Shown piece by piece: positions 22,641-31,900 of a stretch of DNA of 36,795 nucleotides (positions within the stretch are counted from its first letter, which is position 1; each line of letters starts with the position of its first letter). This DNA is from Acidobacteriota bacterium (GTDB lineage Bacteria; Acidobacteriota; Terriglobia; Bryobacterales; Bryobacteraceae). The translations under genes were made by a program, and so were the position numbers. The notes beneath the pieces were generated by a model. That model made no database searches. It was not told the origin of the DNA and saw only the letters and a program-made list of their open reading frames with translations. The stretch lies in contig JAPKZA010000271.1 of NCBI GenBank assembly GCA_026394015.1, positions 1-36,795 on the forward strand, written 5' to 3'.

Positions 22641-24260
22641 ATGGCGAAAATCTACGACGTTTGCATCATCGGTTCCGGCGCCGCCGGCGGCATGACCGGC
22701 CACGTTTTGACGCAGGCTGGCCTCGATGTCGCTATGCTCGAAGCCGGCCCCAAACGCGACCCCTCCGAACTGCCCGTCCATCGCCTCCGCCGCTGGAACC
22801 TCCCTAAACGCGGCCTCCGCGGCGACTACTTCCAGGAATATCTCGAAGAATCGAAGTTCCTCATCGACGACAAAAAGGAGCCCTACGGCTGGGTCGGCGA
22901 CGACTATTTCCAATTCGTCCGCGTCCGCGCCGTCGGCGGCAAAAGCCTCTTCTGGGCCGGCGTCACCCCCCGCCTCGGCGTCGAAGAGTTCCAGCCCCTC
23001 GACGATCACGATACCCGCTGGCCCATCTCCTACGCCGATATCGCCCCCTGGTACGACAAGGTGGAAGCCCTCATCGGCGTGTCCTCTTCCGGCAAACCGC
23101 TGGGGGCGTTCCCGCTCAACAACGGCCTCCCCGCGCTGAACCCGAAGGTGGCCGAACTCGAGTTCGCCAAGGTCGCGGGCAAGCTCGGCAAGGGCCTCGA
23201 GATGATCCCCATCCCGAAGGCGATTCTGACGAAGGATCACAACGGCCGCCCCGCCTGCCACTACTGCGGCCCCTGCTGGGTCGGATGCGACAGCGGCTCC
23301 AAATTCGATTCCCTCCGCGTCTTCGTCAACACGGCCGAAAAAACTGGCAAGCTAACCCTGATGCCCGGCTCCCGCGTCCGTTCCATCGAACTCGACAAAG
23401 AAGGGCGAGCCCGCAAAGTCCACTACTACGACGTCGCCAACAAGACGTGGAAGGAGCTGGAAGCCAAGCAATTCGTCATGGCCGCCGGCTGCGTCGAATC
23501 CGCCCATATTCTCCTGAACTCCAAAATCGCCAACTCCTCCGGCCTCGTCGGGCACTATCTCTCCGAGCACATGTACGCGTCGATCGGCGGCCATCTCCCG
23601 CAGTTGACCGGTCGTGCCGTGACGAACGAGGATGGCAACGGAGCGCATAGCTTCATCCCTGATCTCACGAAGAACTGGCGCGGCAAAAAGTTCCTCCGCG
23701 GCTATCAGATCTTCCCCGGCGGCAGCACCGGCGAAACGACGTTTGCGGGCAAGTCGCTCCCCGGCTTCGGCCAGCAGTGGAAGAAGAGCATCCGCGACTA
23801 TCACACAGCGGGCGCTTCGGTGCTCTTCCAGGGCGAAGTGCTCCCCTACCGGGACAATCGGATCGAGGTTGACGAAAAGTTGAAGGACGACGCCGGCATC
23901 CCCGGCATCCGTTTTCACTTCAAATATCGCGACAACGAGAAGGCGATGTTTAAGGACATGATGGAGACCGGCGAGGAACTGTTGAAGGCCGCCGGAGCCG
24001 AGTACTTCCCGCCGAAGAACCCGACTTGGTCCCCTTACGGCCATTCCATTCATTACGTCGGCACCGCCCGCATGGGCACCGATCCCAAGACCTCGGTGAC
24101 CGACCCGTACGGCCAGTCGCATGACGTGCCGAACTTATTCGTCCACGACGCCGGCATTTTCGTTACCGCCGGTAACCAAAATCCGACGCTGACCATCTTG
24201 GCCCTAGCCATGCGAGGCAGCGAGCGCATCGTCGAACGCCTGAAACGCCGAGACATCTAG
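22641..24260 (+). CDS. GMC-family FAD oxidoreductase (sugar/alcohol dehydrogenase large subunit)
   Basis: The 539-residue product starts with an FAD-binding motif (DVCIIGSGAAGGMTGHVLTQ) and has GGKSLFWAGVTPRL for the second FAD loop. It has a cysteine cluster CHYCGPCWVGC near residue 195-205, which in related proteins may hold a metal or disulfide. The C-terminal GMC block (HSIHYVGTARMGTDP, HDAGIFVTAGNQNPTLTILA) contains the active-site His and Asn pair. It pairs with the subunit 3 upstream, as in gluconate 2-dehydrogenase and related oxidases, so the complex probably oxidises a sugar or polyol in the periplasm; the substrate is unknown. The stop overlaps the next GTG start by one base. Confidence 0.88.
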   Translation: MAKIYDVCIIGSGAAGGMTGHVLTQAGLDVAMLEAGPKRDPSELPVHRLRRWNLPKRGLRGDYFQEYLEESKFLIDDKKEPYGWVGDDYFQFVRVRAVGGKSLFWAGVTPRLGVEEFQPLDDHDTRWPISYADIAPWYDKVEALIGVSSSGKPLGAFPLNNGLPALNPKVAELEFAKVAGKLGKGLEMIPIPKAILTKDHNGRPACHYCGPCWVGCDSGSKFDSLRVFVNTAEKTGKLTLMPGSRVRSIELDKEGRARKVHYYDVANKTWKELEAKQFVMAAGCVESAHILLNSKIANSSGLVGHYLSEHMYASIGGHLPQLTGRAVTNEDGNGAHSFIPDLTKNWRGKKFLRGYQIFPGGSTGETTFAGKSLPGFGQQWKKSIRDYHTAGASVLFQGEVLPYRDNRIEVDEKLKDDAGIPGIRFHFKYRDNEKAMFKDMMETGEELLKAAGAEYFPPKNPTWSPYGHSIHYVGTARMGTDPKTSVTDPYGQSHDVPNLFVHDAGIFVTAGNQNPTLTILALAMRGSERIVERLKRRDI

Positions 24261-25060
24261 TGCGTAAACTCCTCCCCACCCTGAAATACCTCTTCGAAGT
24301 CGAAGTCCACGTCTACGCCTTTTCCATCGCCGCCAACGTCCTCCTCTCCTTCTTCCCGTTCCTTCTCGTCCTCATCTGGTTCGCCCGACTCGCCGGCTGG
24401 AACACCGCGGAGCAATCGGTCTATTTCGCCATGTCCGACCTCTTCGGCCCCCAAGTCGAAACCCAAATTCGCGGCGGCATCAACTGGATTCCCAACCGCT
24501 TCTCCCACTTCAGCTACACCTCCGTCCTTCTCCTCCTTTTTACCGCCAACGGCATCTTCGAACCCCTCGAAGTCGCCCTCAACCGCGCCTGGGGCATCAC
24601 GGAAAACCGCAGCTTCTTCAAAAATCAACTCATCTCCATGGGCCTCATCTTCGCCTGTGGCTCCCTCGCCATCCTCTCCATCGTCCTCTCCGCCCTCAGC
24701 CGTGACTACGCCCAAACCGCCGGCCCCGTCCTCGGCATCATGGCCCCCTTCTACGACAAATTCCTCTCCATCACCCTCACCATGGCTAGCCTCTTCGTCA
24801 TCTATTGGGTCCTGCCCAATCGCAAAATCCCCGTCGCCCGCGTCGTCCCCACCGCCATCACCGTCGGCCTCGCTCTCGAAGCCTTGAAGTACATCCTCCA
24901 TCTCATCTGGCCCTGGTTCCTCCGCAAACTCCAAGTCGAATACGGACCCTTCTACTGGGCCGTCATCATCGTCTTCGTCAGTTTTCTCGCCAGCATGATT
25001 ATCCTCGCTGGAGCGGAATGGTCGGGCCGCTCGCGGGAGCCCGCCATTTCGGAAAATTGA
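24260..25060 (+). CDS. YihY/BrkB-family inner-membrane protein
   Basis: This 266-residue protein has about six transmembrane helices and is full length for the YihY (UPF0761) family. The family features are an N-terminal stretch YAFSIAANVLLSFFPFLLVL, LLLFTANGIFEPLEVALNRA with the conserved N-RAWG, and a C-terminal FLRKLQVEYGPFYWAVIIV. It was once called virulence factor BrkB or ribonuclease BN; the latter assignment was later withdrawn, and the function remains unclear, possibly lipid transport in the envelope. It starts with GTG at 24260, sharing one base with the GMC stop. No signal of anything abnormal in the reading frame. Confidence 0.9.
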   Translation: MRKLLPTLKYLFEVEVHVYAFSIAANVLLSFFPFLLVLIWFARLAGWNTAEQSVYFAMSDLFGPQVETQIRGGINWIPNRFSHFSYTSVLLLLFTANGIFEPLEVALNRAWGITENRSFFKNQLISMGLIFACGSLAILSIVLSALSRDYAQTAGPVLGIMAPFYDKFLSITLTMASLFVIYWVLPNRKIPVARVVPTAITVGLALEALKYILHLIWPWFLRKLQVEYGPFYWAVIIVFVSFLASMIILAGAEWSGRSREPAISEN

Positions 25061-25092
25061 ATATAATAGTGGGTTCGGATAGAGGTGAACCC

Positions 25093-26220
25093 ATGGCTGA
25101 AGCCAACGACAAGAAAATCGAGATCTCGCGTCGCGACGCGGTGAAAACTGCCGCTGCCGGAGCCGCCGTCGCCGCCGGCGTCATCACCGGCGCGCCCTGG
25201 ATTCAAAAGGTGAAAGCCGCCAATAGCCAGCTCCAAATCGGCATCATCGGCACCGGTGGCCGTGGCTACTACCACATCACCCATCTCAACAACATCGATG
25301 GCGCTCGCCTCGTCGCCGCCTGCGACATCTATCAGCCCAACCTCGATAAAGCCGTCAACGGTTCCAAAGACAAGCCCAAAGGCTACAAGGACTATCGCGA
25401 AGTTCTCTCGAACAAGGACGTCGACGCCGTTATCATCGCGACGCCGCTCTACATGCATTTCCCCGTCACCCGCGACGCCCTCCTCGCCGGGAAACACGTC
25501 TTCTGCGAAAAGTCGCTCGTCCATAACGCCGAAGAGGTCCATGCCCTTCGCAAAATGGTCAACGAGCGCCCCAAGCAGGTGATGCAGGTCGGGCTCCAGC
25601 GCCGCTACAGCCGCTTCTATCAAACCGCCAAGCAGATGGTCGAAAAGGGCTTGATCGGCGACGTCACCAACGTCTACGCCCAATGGCACCGCAATCTCAT
25701 CAACGTCCCCAGCGCCACCTGGACGATGAAGAAAAACGACCCCCGCGGCGAAGACGCCAACTGGCGCCTGTTGCGGAAATACTCCGGCGGCCTCGTCGCT
25801 GAACTCGGCTCCCACCAGATGGATATCGCCGACTGGATGTTCGGCTCCCACTTTGAGTTCGTCTCCGGCGTCGGCGGCATCGACTATTTCAAAGACGGCC
25901 GCGACGTCTATGACTCCGTCCAACTCATCTTCCGCTACCCCAAGGGCCAGCGCCTGATGGCCAGCTATATTTCCACCAACCAGCATTGCCCCCTCTTCGG
26001 CGGCCAGCGCGCCCAGTTTGGTGAATGCATCATGGGCACCCAGGGCACCATCCACATCACCGTCGGCACCGATGACGAACCCGCCCTCGGCATGTGGTAC
26101 CGCGAGCCCGCCAAAAAGGTCCCCGACGCTAACACCTCCAAAGCCGCCGTCGCCAGCGCCTCCCTTGCCTCCACCGGCAAAGGCTCCCGCCCCCTCCCCA
26201 TCCTGCTCCAGCAAGGATGA
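25093..26220 (+). CDS. Gfo/Idh/MocA-family oxidoreductase, main part before a frameshift
   Basis: The 375-residue frame starts at ATG 25093 after AGAGGTGAACCC. It has a Tat signal (SRRDAVKTAAAGAAVAAG, Arg13-Arg14), a Rossmann domain (LQIGIIGTGGRGYYHITHL, DVDAVIIATPLYMHF, HVFCEKSLVHNAEEV with the family Glu-Lys), and a C-terminal alpha/beta domain (GGLVAELGSHQMDIADWMFG). It should be an exported NAD(P)-dependent sugar or polyol dehydrogenase. The frame stops at TGA 26218-26220 just after PLPILLQQG, but the family continues about 95 residues more, and the expected continuation is present in the next frame (see the next entry). So the protein is truncated here or the read has a one-base error near 26205-26216. 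Confidence 0.86.
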   Translation: MAEANDKKIEISRRDAVKTAAAGAAVAAGVITGAPWIQKVKAANSQLQIGIIGTGGRGYYHITHLNNIDGARLVAACDIYQPNLDKAVNGSKDKPKGYKDYREVLSNKDVDAVIIATPLYMHFPVTRDALLAGKHVFCEKSLVHNAEEVHALRKMVNERPKQVMQVGLQRRYSRFYQTAKQMVEKGLIGDVTNVYAQWHRNLINVPSATWTMKKNDPRGEDANWRLLRKYSGGLVAELGSHQMDIADWMFGSHFEFVSGVGGIDYFKDGRDVYDSVQLIFRYPKGQRLMASYISTNQHCPLFGGQRAQFGECIMGTQGTIHITVGTDDEPALGMWYREPAKKVPDANTSKAAVASASLASTGKGSRPLPILLQQG

Positions 26221-26512
26221 GATCACCGAGCAGGACAGCTTCATGAATCGCGAACTCAAGTTCGCCAAGCGCTGGCTCTATTCGAAGGGTGTCATGGTCC
26301 CCGAAGAAGATCGCAACCCCGTCGATCAGCAGTTCATCGAGTTCATCGAATGCTGCCGTACCCTCGCTAAGCCCAAAGCCGACCTCACCATCGGCCTCAA
26401 CGACTCCTCTGCTGTCATTCTCTCCAATCTCGCCATGGATGAAAGCCGTCGTGTGTACGCCTCCGAACTCGACAAGATGGGTACCGGCGAAGCCCCGAAG
26501 AAAAAAGCGTAG
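26216..26512 (+). pseudogene. Frame-shifted C-terminal end of the Gfo/Idh/MocA protein
   Basis: In the frame one base ahead, starting at GAT 26216, the product reads DEITEQDSFMNRELKFAKRW, then SKGVMVPEEDRNPVDQQFIE and LNDSSAVILSNLAMDESRR, and ends with GEAPKKKA. This is the natural C-terminal continuation of this oxidoreductase subfamily and has no start codon of its own before ATG 26243. It is therefore the end of the preceding gene moved by one base. It could be a real mutation, an assembly indel, or (least likely) programmed frameshifting at GGA TGA G. Coding quality on both sides of the shift is good, which suggests a recent event or a read error. Confidence 0.75.
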
Positions 26513-26532
26513 CCGCGTTACAATAGAAGACG

Positions 26533-27381
26533 TTGCCTCAAGAAGATCACCCTCTCGGCGTCGAAGCAGGAACCTTGCCCCACGCTCCAACTTGGCAGCG
26601 AGTCCAACTCGCTCGCCATCCCAAGCGTCCCCATACCCTTGACTACCTCGAGCGGCTCATCACCGATTTCCAGGAAATCCACGGCGACCGGGCCTACGGT
26701 GACGACGCCGCCATCGTGTGCGGCTACGGCCTCTTCGAGGGCGAGCCGATAATGATAATCGGTCATCAAAAAGGCCGCGACACCAAGCAAAAGCTCAAGC
26801 GGAACTTCGCCATGCCCAAGCCGGAAGGCTACCGGAAAGCGCTCCGTTGTATGAAGCTCGCCGCCAAGTTCAACCGTCCGATCCTCTGCCTCCTCGACAC
26901 CCCCGGTGCCTATCCTGGCATCGACGCCGAAGAACGCGGCCAAGCTGAAGCGATCGCCGTTAACCTCCGGGAAATGACCCGCCTCGGCGTCCCCGTCATC
27001 TCCATCGTCATCGGCGAAGGCGGCTCCGGCGGTGCCCTCGCCCTCGGGGTCGCGAACAAAGTCTTCATGCTGGAAAACTCCATCTACAGCGTCATCAGCC
27101 CCGAATCCTGCGCCGCCATCATCTGGCGGGACGCCGGCAAAGCAGAACTCGCCGCCGCCGCCCTCCGCCTCACCTCCCGCGATCTGCTCGATCTCAAGCT
27201 CATCGACTCGATCGTCCCCGAACCCCCCGGCGGCGCTCAGGAAGATTGGGACGCCTCCGCCCAGTTCCTCGCCACCACCCTCCGCTCCGCCCTCGCCGAA
27301 CTGAATAAGATGAGCCCTGCTCAGCTCATCGAGCATCGTTACGACAAGTTCCGCCGCATGGCTAACTTCTTCGAGGAATAG
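26533..27381 (+). CDS. accA: Acetyl-CoA carboxylase carboxyltransferase alpha subunit
   Basis: This 282-residue protein is the alpha half of the carboxyltransferase that makes malonyl-CoA for fatty-acid synthesis. Family motifs are [81 protein letters not shown] (seen in two parts) and [20 protein letters not shown]. It starts at TTG 26533; an in-frame stop at 26524-26526 rules out a longer start, so the protein lacks the N-terminal helical segment of about 35 residues present in E. coli AccA. accD and the biotin subunits are elsewhere. It ends one base into the next start (GTG 27381). Confidence 0.93.
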   Translation: MPQEDHPLGVEAGTLPHAPTWQRVQLARHPKRPHTLDYLERLITDFQEIHGDRAYGDDAAIVCGYGLFEGEPIMIIGHQKGRDTKQKLKRNFAMPKPEGYRKALRCMKLAAKFNRPILCLLDTPGAYPGIDAEERGQAEAIAVNLREMTRLGVPVISIVIGEGGSGGALALGVANKVFMLENSIYSVISPESCAAIIWRDAGKAELAAAALRLTSRDLLDLKLIDSIVPEPPGGAQEDWDASAQFLATTLRSALAELNKMSPAQLIEHRYDKFRRMANFFEE

Positions 27382-27656
27382 TGAAGAACCGAACCGGATT
27401 AATTATCGCTGGCGTCGCTGTCGCCGTAATTGGTCTAATGGTGTATTCTTCTATGGATCTGGCAGGCTTCCGGGTTGAAGTCTGTAAAGAATTTAGGGGT
27501 CGCAGCGCCTGTCGTACCGCCTCCGGTTCTAACCGCGAGGCCGCCCAACGTACCGCATCCGATAACGCATGCGCCCTCATCAGCTCAGGCATGACCGATT
27601 CCATCGCATGTCAGGGCTCCAACCCGGTTTCCGTTAAGTGGCTAAAAGGCAACTAA
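27381..27656 (+). CDS. Small membrane-anchored protein with four cysteines, unknown function
   Basis: I do not recognise the family. The 91-residue protein starts with GTG 27381, overlapping the accA stop by one base. Residues 6-26 are one transmembrane helix (GLIIAGVAVAVIGLMVYSS). The rest is soluble and has cysteines at about 35, 44, 63 and 75, in VEVCKEFRGRSACRTASGS, ASDNACALISSG and DSIACQGSNP. The even spacing suggests two disulfides, which would place the domain in the periplasm. The sequence is not low-complexity, and the base composition is less skewed than in accA. Coupling to accA suggests co-translation but says nothing on function. Confidence 0.62.
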   Translation: MKNRTGLIIAGVAVAVIGLMVYSSMDLAGFRVEVCKEFRGRSACRTASGSNREAAQRTASDNACALISSGMTDSIACQGSNPVSVKWLKGN

Positions 27657-27723
27657 CAAAAACCAGTTACATTTGAGCCAGTCAAAACGTCTCCACTGAA
27701 GGATTTGTTGAACTTTTTGGCCT

Positions 27724-27750
27724 GCTCCTCCGTCTGACTCTCTCAGGAGC
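27724..27750 (+). promoter_or_regulatory. Stem that could hide the ribosome-binding site of the adaptor gene
   Basis: In the 103-base gap before the MacA-like gene, GCTCCT (27724-27729) is the perfect complement of AGGAGC (27745-27750), which contains the Shine-Dalgarno sequence ten bases before GTG 27760. The loop is 15 bases. Six pairs make a weak stem, so control of translation is only a suggestion. The rest of the gap has nothing I recognise. Confidence 0.25.
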
Positions 27751-27759
27751 CCTTTACAC

Positions 27760-29181
27760 GTGAAAAAATGGAAGATTGTCGTCGGCATCGTTGTGGTCTT
27801 GGCCATAGCCGGCGGTGTCTACGCAAGTTTGCAGTGGAGCAAGAAAGGTATTGTCACCGTGCAGACGGGCAAGTCTTTCCGTCAGGATCTGACGTCCGTC
27901 GTCACCGCCTCCGGTGAGGTCAAGCCCCGCAACTACATCAACATCGGCAGCAACGCCCAAGGTCCGTCCCGCATTACCGACATCATGGTGAAAGAAGGGG
28001 ACCGCGTCCGTAAGGGCCAAGGCCTCGCCAAGCTTGAAAGCGTTCAGCCGGAAGCCGACGTCGCCGCCCAACGCGCCACCGTCACCTCCACCCAGGCCGA
28101 ATCCTCCGCCGCTGAAGCCAGCCTCAAAGCCCAGGACAGCAACCTTCGCACCCTCGAAGCCTCCATCGAACGCAACCGCGCCGACCTCAATCGCGCCAAG
28201 CTCGACTTCGCCCGTTCCGAAAATCTCCTCAAGGAAGGCCTCGTCTCCCGCCAGGATTTTGACTCCCGACGCGCCTCCGTCCAGTCCGCCGAAGCCACGG
28301 TACGCGAAAGCGAAGCCCGCCTCGCCCAGGCCCGCGCCCAAATCGAACAGTTTCGCGCCAGCCTCTCCGCCGCTCAACGCCGTATCACGGTCTCGGAAGC
28401 CAACCTCCGCCGCGCCTCCGACGTGCTCAGCCGCACCCAGTCGGTCTCCCCCATCGACGGCGTCGTCACCAACCTCCCCGTCCGCGTCGGCGAAACCGTC
28501 GTCCCTGGCATCCAAAACTCTTCGGCGTCACTCATCATGACCATCGCCGACATGTCCATCATCACCGCCGAAGTAAAGGTGGATGAAACCGACATCGTCA
28601 ACGTCAAGCTCGATCAAATCGCCGACGTCACCGTCGACGCCATGCCCGGCCGCTCCTTCAAAGGGCACGTCATCGAAATCGGCAACACCGCCATCCTCCG
28701 CTCCACTGGTCTTGCCGCCTCCCAGTCCGCCATTTCCAGCCAGGAGGCCAAGGACTTTAAGGTGGTCATCGCCCTCGATAACCCCCCCGACGAAATGCGC
28801 CCCGGCCTTAGCTGCACCGCCAAAATCGTCACCGCCACGCGACAGAAGTCCATCACCATCCCTATCCAGGCCCTCACCGTCCGCCAGACCGGCGACCTCG
28901 TGCCGCTGAAAGAAGGGGAGAAGACCCCCGAACTCCCCATGGATCCCGCCTCCGTCAAGGCCCGCAAAGTCGAAATCCAGGGCGTTTTTGTTATCCAAGG
29001 CGAGAAGGCCGTGTTTAAGAAAGTGGAGACCGGCATCACAGGCGTCACCGATATCGAAGTCACCTCCGGTCTCAATGAAGGCGAAGAGATCATCACCGGT
29101 AGCTATAAAATTATTCGCACCCTGCGAAACGATGCCAAAATCAAGGTAGACAACAAGTCGCCGGTCAAGGCAGAATCATAA
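27760..29181 (+). CDS. Periplasmic adaptor protein of a MacA/HlyD-type efflux system
   Basis: The product has 473 residues. It has an N-terminal anchor ([20 protein letters not shown]), then a beta-barrel and lipoyl half ([35 protein letters not shown]). A long alpha-helical hairpin spans about 108-230 (heptad-like, many Ala/Arg/Glu), then the second lipoyl half ([19 protein letters not shown]). Beta-barrel and membrane-proximal domains follow ([15 protein letters not shown]). This links an inner-membrane ABC or RND pump to an outer-membrane channel. It starts with GTG and AGGAG ten bases upstream. A MacB-like ATPase follows after 22 bases, so it is likely a MacA-type adaptor, but the permease and the TolC-like channel are missing here. 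Confidence 0.88.
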   Translation: MKKWKIVVGIVVVLAIAGGVYASLQWSKKGIVTVQTGKSFRQDLTSVVTASGEVKPRNYINIGSNAQGPSRITDIMVKEGDRVRKGQGLAKLESVQPEADVAAQRATVTSTQAESSAAEASLKAQDSNLRTLEASIERNRADLNRAKLDFARSENLLKEGLVSRQDFDSRRASVQSAEATVRESEARLAQARAQIEQFRASLSAAQRRITVSEANLRRASDVLSRTQSVSPIDGVVTNLPVRVGETVVPGIQNSSASLIMTIADMSIITAEVKVDETDIVNVKLDQIADVTVDAMPGRSFKGHVIEIGNTAILRSTGLAASQSAISSQEAKDFKVVIALDNPPDEMRPGLSCTAKIVTATRQKSITIPIQALTVRQTGDLVPLKEGEKTPELPMDPASVKARKVEIQGVFVIQGEKAVFKKVETGITGVTDIEVTSGLNEGEEIITGSYKIIRTLRNDAKIKVDNKSPVKAES

Positions 29182-29203
29182 AGGAAGTTTCATTAAAACA
29201 CCC

Positions 29204-29947
29204 ATGGCACAAGCAGCGGAAGCATCGGCCCAGGCCCGCGGAGAACAACTCCGTCGCGACGGCGTCATCATTCGAACCTACGGCCTCTGGAAAACCTACC
29301 AGATGGGCGACCAGACCATCAACGCCGTCTCCGGTGTCGACGTCGAAATCCGCCGGGGCGAGTACGTCGCCATCATGGGACCCTCCGGCTCCGGCAAGTC
29401 CACCCTCATGAATCTCATCGGTTGCCTCGATACCCCCAGCACCGGTGATTACTTCATCAACGGCTCCCTTGTAAGCTCCATGAACGACGACCAGTTGGCC
29501 CACATCCGCAACAAGGAAGTCGGGTTCGTTTTCCAAACCTTCAACCTCCTCGCCCGCGCCACGGCTCTCCACAACGTCGAACTGCCCCTCATCTACGCCG
29601 GCGTCCCCCCGGCCCAACGCATTGAACGCGCTAAACTCGCCCTTCGCCAGGTCGACCTCGAAAAGCGCATGTTCCACAAACCCAACGAACTTTCCGGCGG
29701 CCAACGCCAACGCGTCGCCATCGCCCGAGCCCTCGTTACCAACCCGTCCATCCTCCTCGCCGACGAACCCACCGGCGCACTCGACTCCGCCACCGGCGTC
29801 GAAATCATGGCCCTCTTCGAACGCCTCTATCAACAAGGCAATACCATCGTCCTCGTCACCCACGAACACGATATCGCCATGCACGCCCATCGCATCATCT
29901 TCCTTCGCGATGGAAAAGTGGAACGCGATGAGCCGGTCAAGCACTAA
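29204..29947 (+). CDS. MacB/LolD-type ABC transporter ATP-binding protein
   Basis: This 247-residue ATPase has Walker [14 protein letters not shown]-loop FVFQTFNLL, signature [15 protein letters not shown], Walker [13 protein letters not shown], and H-loop LVTHEHD. Sequence order fits the MacB/LolD/FtsE group. In MacB the ATPase is fused to a permease; this chain ends at residue 247 and the next gene is a carboxylase, so the partner permease must be elsewhere or be lost. The first 20 residues ([17 protein letters not shown]) are a polar extension not typical of the family. Its 3' end overlaps the carboxylase gene by 20 bases. Confidence 0.92.
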   Translation: MAQAAEASAQARGEQLRRDGVIIRTYGLWKTYQMGDQTINAVSGVDVEIRRGEYVAIMGPSGSGKSTLMNLIGCLDTPSTGDYFINGSLVSSMNDDQLAHIRNKEVGFVFQTFNLLARATALHNVELPLIYAGVPPAQRIERAKLALRQVDLEKRMFHKPNELSGGQRQRVAIARALVTNPSILLADEPTGALDSATGVEIMALFERLYQQGNTIVLVTHEHDIAMHAHRIIFLRDGKVERDEPVKH

Positions 29948-31469
29948 CGCTCGAGTCGATGAACTCCGCCGCCGCCAAGCCGCCGCTCTAGCCGGCGGCG
30001 GCCCCCAGCGCCAAGCCCGCCAGCACGCCGACGGAAAACTCTCCGCCCGCGAGCGCGTGAACCTCCTCCTCGACGAAGGCTCGTTCGAAGAACTCGATCA
30101 ACTCGTCCGCCACCACTGCCGCGACTTCGGCATGGACGAGCAAGTCATCGACGGCGACGGCTTTGTCACCGGCTACGGCCTCGTCCACGGCCGCCTCACC
30201 TACGTCTTCGCCCAGGATTTCACCGTCTTTGGCGGCTCCCTCTCCGCCTCCAACGCCCAAAAAATCTGCAAGGTCATGGACCTCGCCCTCAAAACCGGCG
30301 CCCCCATCATCGGCCTCAACGACTCCGGCGGTGCCCGCATTCAAGAAGGGGTCCTCTCTCTCGCCGGCTACGCCGACATCTTCCTCCGCAACACCATCGC
30401 CTCCGGCGTCATCCCCCAAATCTCCGCCATTATGGGACCCTGTGCCGGCGGTGCCGTCTATTCCCCGGCCCTTACCGACTTCGTCTTCATGGTCGACCAC
30501 ACGAGCCACATGTTCGTCACCGGCCCCGACGTCATCAAAACGGTCACCCACGAAGATGTCTCGAAGGAAGATCTCGGCGGCGCCCAAACTCATAACGCTC
30601 GCTCCGGGGTCGCCCACTTCCTCGCCCCCTCTGACCAGGACTGCCTCGCCCACATCCGCGAACTCCTCCGTTATCTCCCCCAGAACAACGCCGAAGATCC
30701 CCCCCAGCTCCCCTCTGACGACCCGATCGACCGAGCAGCCCCGGAACTGGATTCGCTCGTCCCCGAGGCCTCCAACGTCCCCTACGACATTAAGGAGGTC
30801 CTGCGCCTCACCGTCGACCACGGCGACTTCCTCGAAGTCCACGAGCACTTCGCCCCCAACATCGTCACCGCCTTCGCCCGCCTCGACGGCCGTTCCGTCG
30901 GCATCGTCGCCAACCAACCCGCGGTCCTCGCCGGCTGTCTCGATATCAATTCGTCCCTGAAAGCCGCCCGCTTCGTCCGCTTCTGCGACGCCTTTAACAT
31001 CCCGATCATTACGTTCGAAGACGTTCCCGGCTTCCTCCCCGGCACCGAGCAGGAGTGGGGCGGCATCATCAAGCACGGAGCCAAACTGCTCTATGCTTAT
31101 GCCGAAGCGACGGTCCCCAAGATCACGGTGATCACCCGGAAAGCTTATGGAGGAGCCTACTGCGTCATGGGCTCCAAGCATCTGCGGACCGATCTCAACT
31201 ACGCCTGGCCGTCTGCGGAAATCGCCGTCATGGGAGCCGAAGGGGCCGTGAACATTCTCTTCCGTCGCGACGAAGCCACCACTCGCCAAGCCAAAATCGA
31301 CGACTACAACCAGCGTTTTGCCACGCCCTTTGTAGCCGCCGAAAATGGGTTCATCGATGCGGTTATCGAGCCCCGCCAGACCCGCCTAAAGCTGATCCGA
31401 GGCCTCCGCATGCTCGAAAATAAAAAGGACTTCCTGCCCCGCAAGAAGCACGGCAACATCCCGCTCTAG
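29928..31469 (+). CDS. Acyl-CoA carboxylase carboxyltransferase beta subunit (propionyl-CoA carboxylase-like)
   Basis: This 513-residue carboxyltransferase has both N- and C-terminal crotonase-like halves, as in PccB. Visible motifs are [117 protein letters not shown] and [19 protein letters not shown]. It should carboxylate propionyl-CoA (or acetyl-CoA) using a biotinylated alpha subunit, which is not in the window. Chosen start ATG 29928 ([17 protein letters not shown]) lies inside the ABC gene. The [14 protein letters not shown] motif supports PccB/AccD5-like specificity. A much longer frame to 29622 is an artefact. Confidence 0.93.
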   Translation: MSRSSTNARVDELRRRQAAALAGGGPQRQARQHADGKLSARERVNLLLDEGSFEELDQLVRHHCRDFGMDEQVIDGDGFVTGYGLVHGRLTYVFAQDFTVFGGSLSASNAQKICKVMDLALKTGAPIIGLNDSGGARIQEGVLSLAGYADIFLRNTIASGVIPQISAIMGPCAGGAVYSPALTDFVFMVDHTSHMFVTGPDVIKTVTHEDVSKEDLGGAQTHNARSGVAHFLAPSDQDCLAHIRELLRYLPQNNAEDPPQLPSDDPIDRAAPELDSLVPEASNVPYDIKEVLRLTVDHGDFLEVHEHFAPNIVTAFARLDGRSVGIVANQPAVLAGCLDINSSLKAARFVRFCDAFNIPIITFEDVPGFLPGTEQEWGGIIKHGAKLLYAYAEATVPKITVITRKAYGGAYCVMGSKHLRTDLNYAWPSAEIAVMGAEGAVNILFRRDEATTRQAKIDDYNQRFATPFVAAENGFIDAVIEPRQTRLKLIRGLRMLENKKDFLPRKKHGNIPL

Positions 31470-31489
31470 CCAACGCTACAAAGCCGCAA

Positions 31490-31775
31490 CTATAAGGGAG
31501 CGGTGGTTACTCCGACGCGAGGGTAGCAGTTAGATCGATCGGTACGGACGCCAGCGCCTTTGCCATCGAGCCGCTTTTTTGCCTGCCTCGCCAACTCTTG
31601 GAACTGTTCTTCGGCGATGCCTGGAATGATCACATCCATGGCCAGTTAAATGTAATCCTCCGCCGACCTGTTCCAGAAGCATCCCGCATGGGAAGCGGCC
31701 AGGAGTTCTTCTGGGCTTGTCGCTGCCCCGTCCCGGATCGTCCGCGCGCCATTCTGCTACCGATCTTCTGGCCAT
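31490..31775 (-). pseudogene. osmC: Decayed OsmC/Ohr-family gene (organic hydroperoxide resistance)
   Basis: Three pieces of one OsmC-like protein can be read on the minus strand. The first starts at ATG 31775: MARRSVAEWRADDPGRGS, like an OsmC N-terminus. The second, in another frame from 31723, reads ATSPEELLAASHAGCF, the family signature around the first redox cysteine (PEELLAAAHAGCF), then NRSAEDYI and a TAA at 31646-31648. After that stop the same frame continues with MDVIIPGIAEEQFQELARQA, the family C-terminal phrase (PGIDxxxFQELA), to TAG at 31490. About 25 residues are missing before the signature and about 40-50 after it, and the second cysteine region is gone. Deletion, frameshift and stop codon together make it a dead gene. 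It is the only recognisable content in the gap from 31470 to 31952; the last 180 bases of that gap hold nothing I can name. Confidence 0.7.
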
Positions 31776-31900
31776 CGTGCCCTCCTCGCGGTCGCTCTCA
31801 TCGAAAACTACCTACCCAGCGGCAGCAAAACCCTCTTCTCCGCCGACCCACCATCCCGCCACGCTCCCGCCTAGTTGTTTCTCAAAGTCGATTGTTTTCC

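Noticed and set aside
23060..24260. Apparent change to G-ending codons in the second half of the GMC oxidoreductase gene
   Set aside because: Reading on, codon use is mixed and returns to C-ending stretches; no clear boundary for a recombination event.
26195..26225. Programmed +1 frameshift in the oxidoreductase gene
   Set aside because: GGA TGA G lacks the upstream Shine-Dalgarno-like stimulator and slippery CTT known from prfB; a mutation or read error is simpler.
29622..29927. N-terminal extension of the acyl-CoA carboxylase beta subunit
   Set aside because: The extension lies inside the ABC ATPase gene and is Ser/Pro-rich; the family start fits ATG 29928.
29988..31289. Minus-strand frame of 433 codons opposite the acyl-CoA carboxylase
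   Set aside because: Same artefact: biased, repetitive Gly/Asp/Val product and no recognisable motif, while the plus frame is a clear carboxyltransferase.
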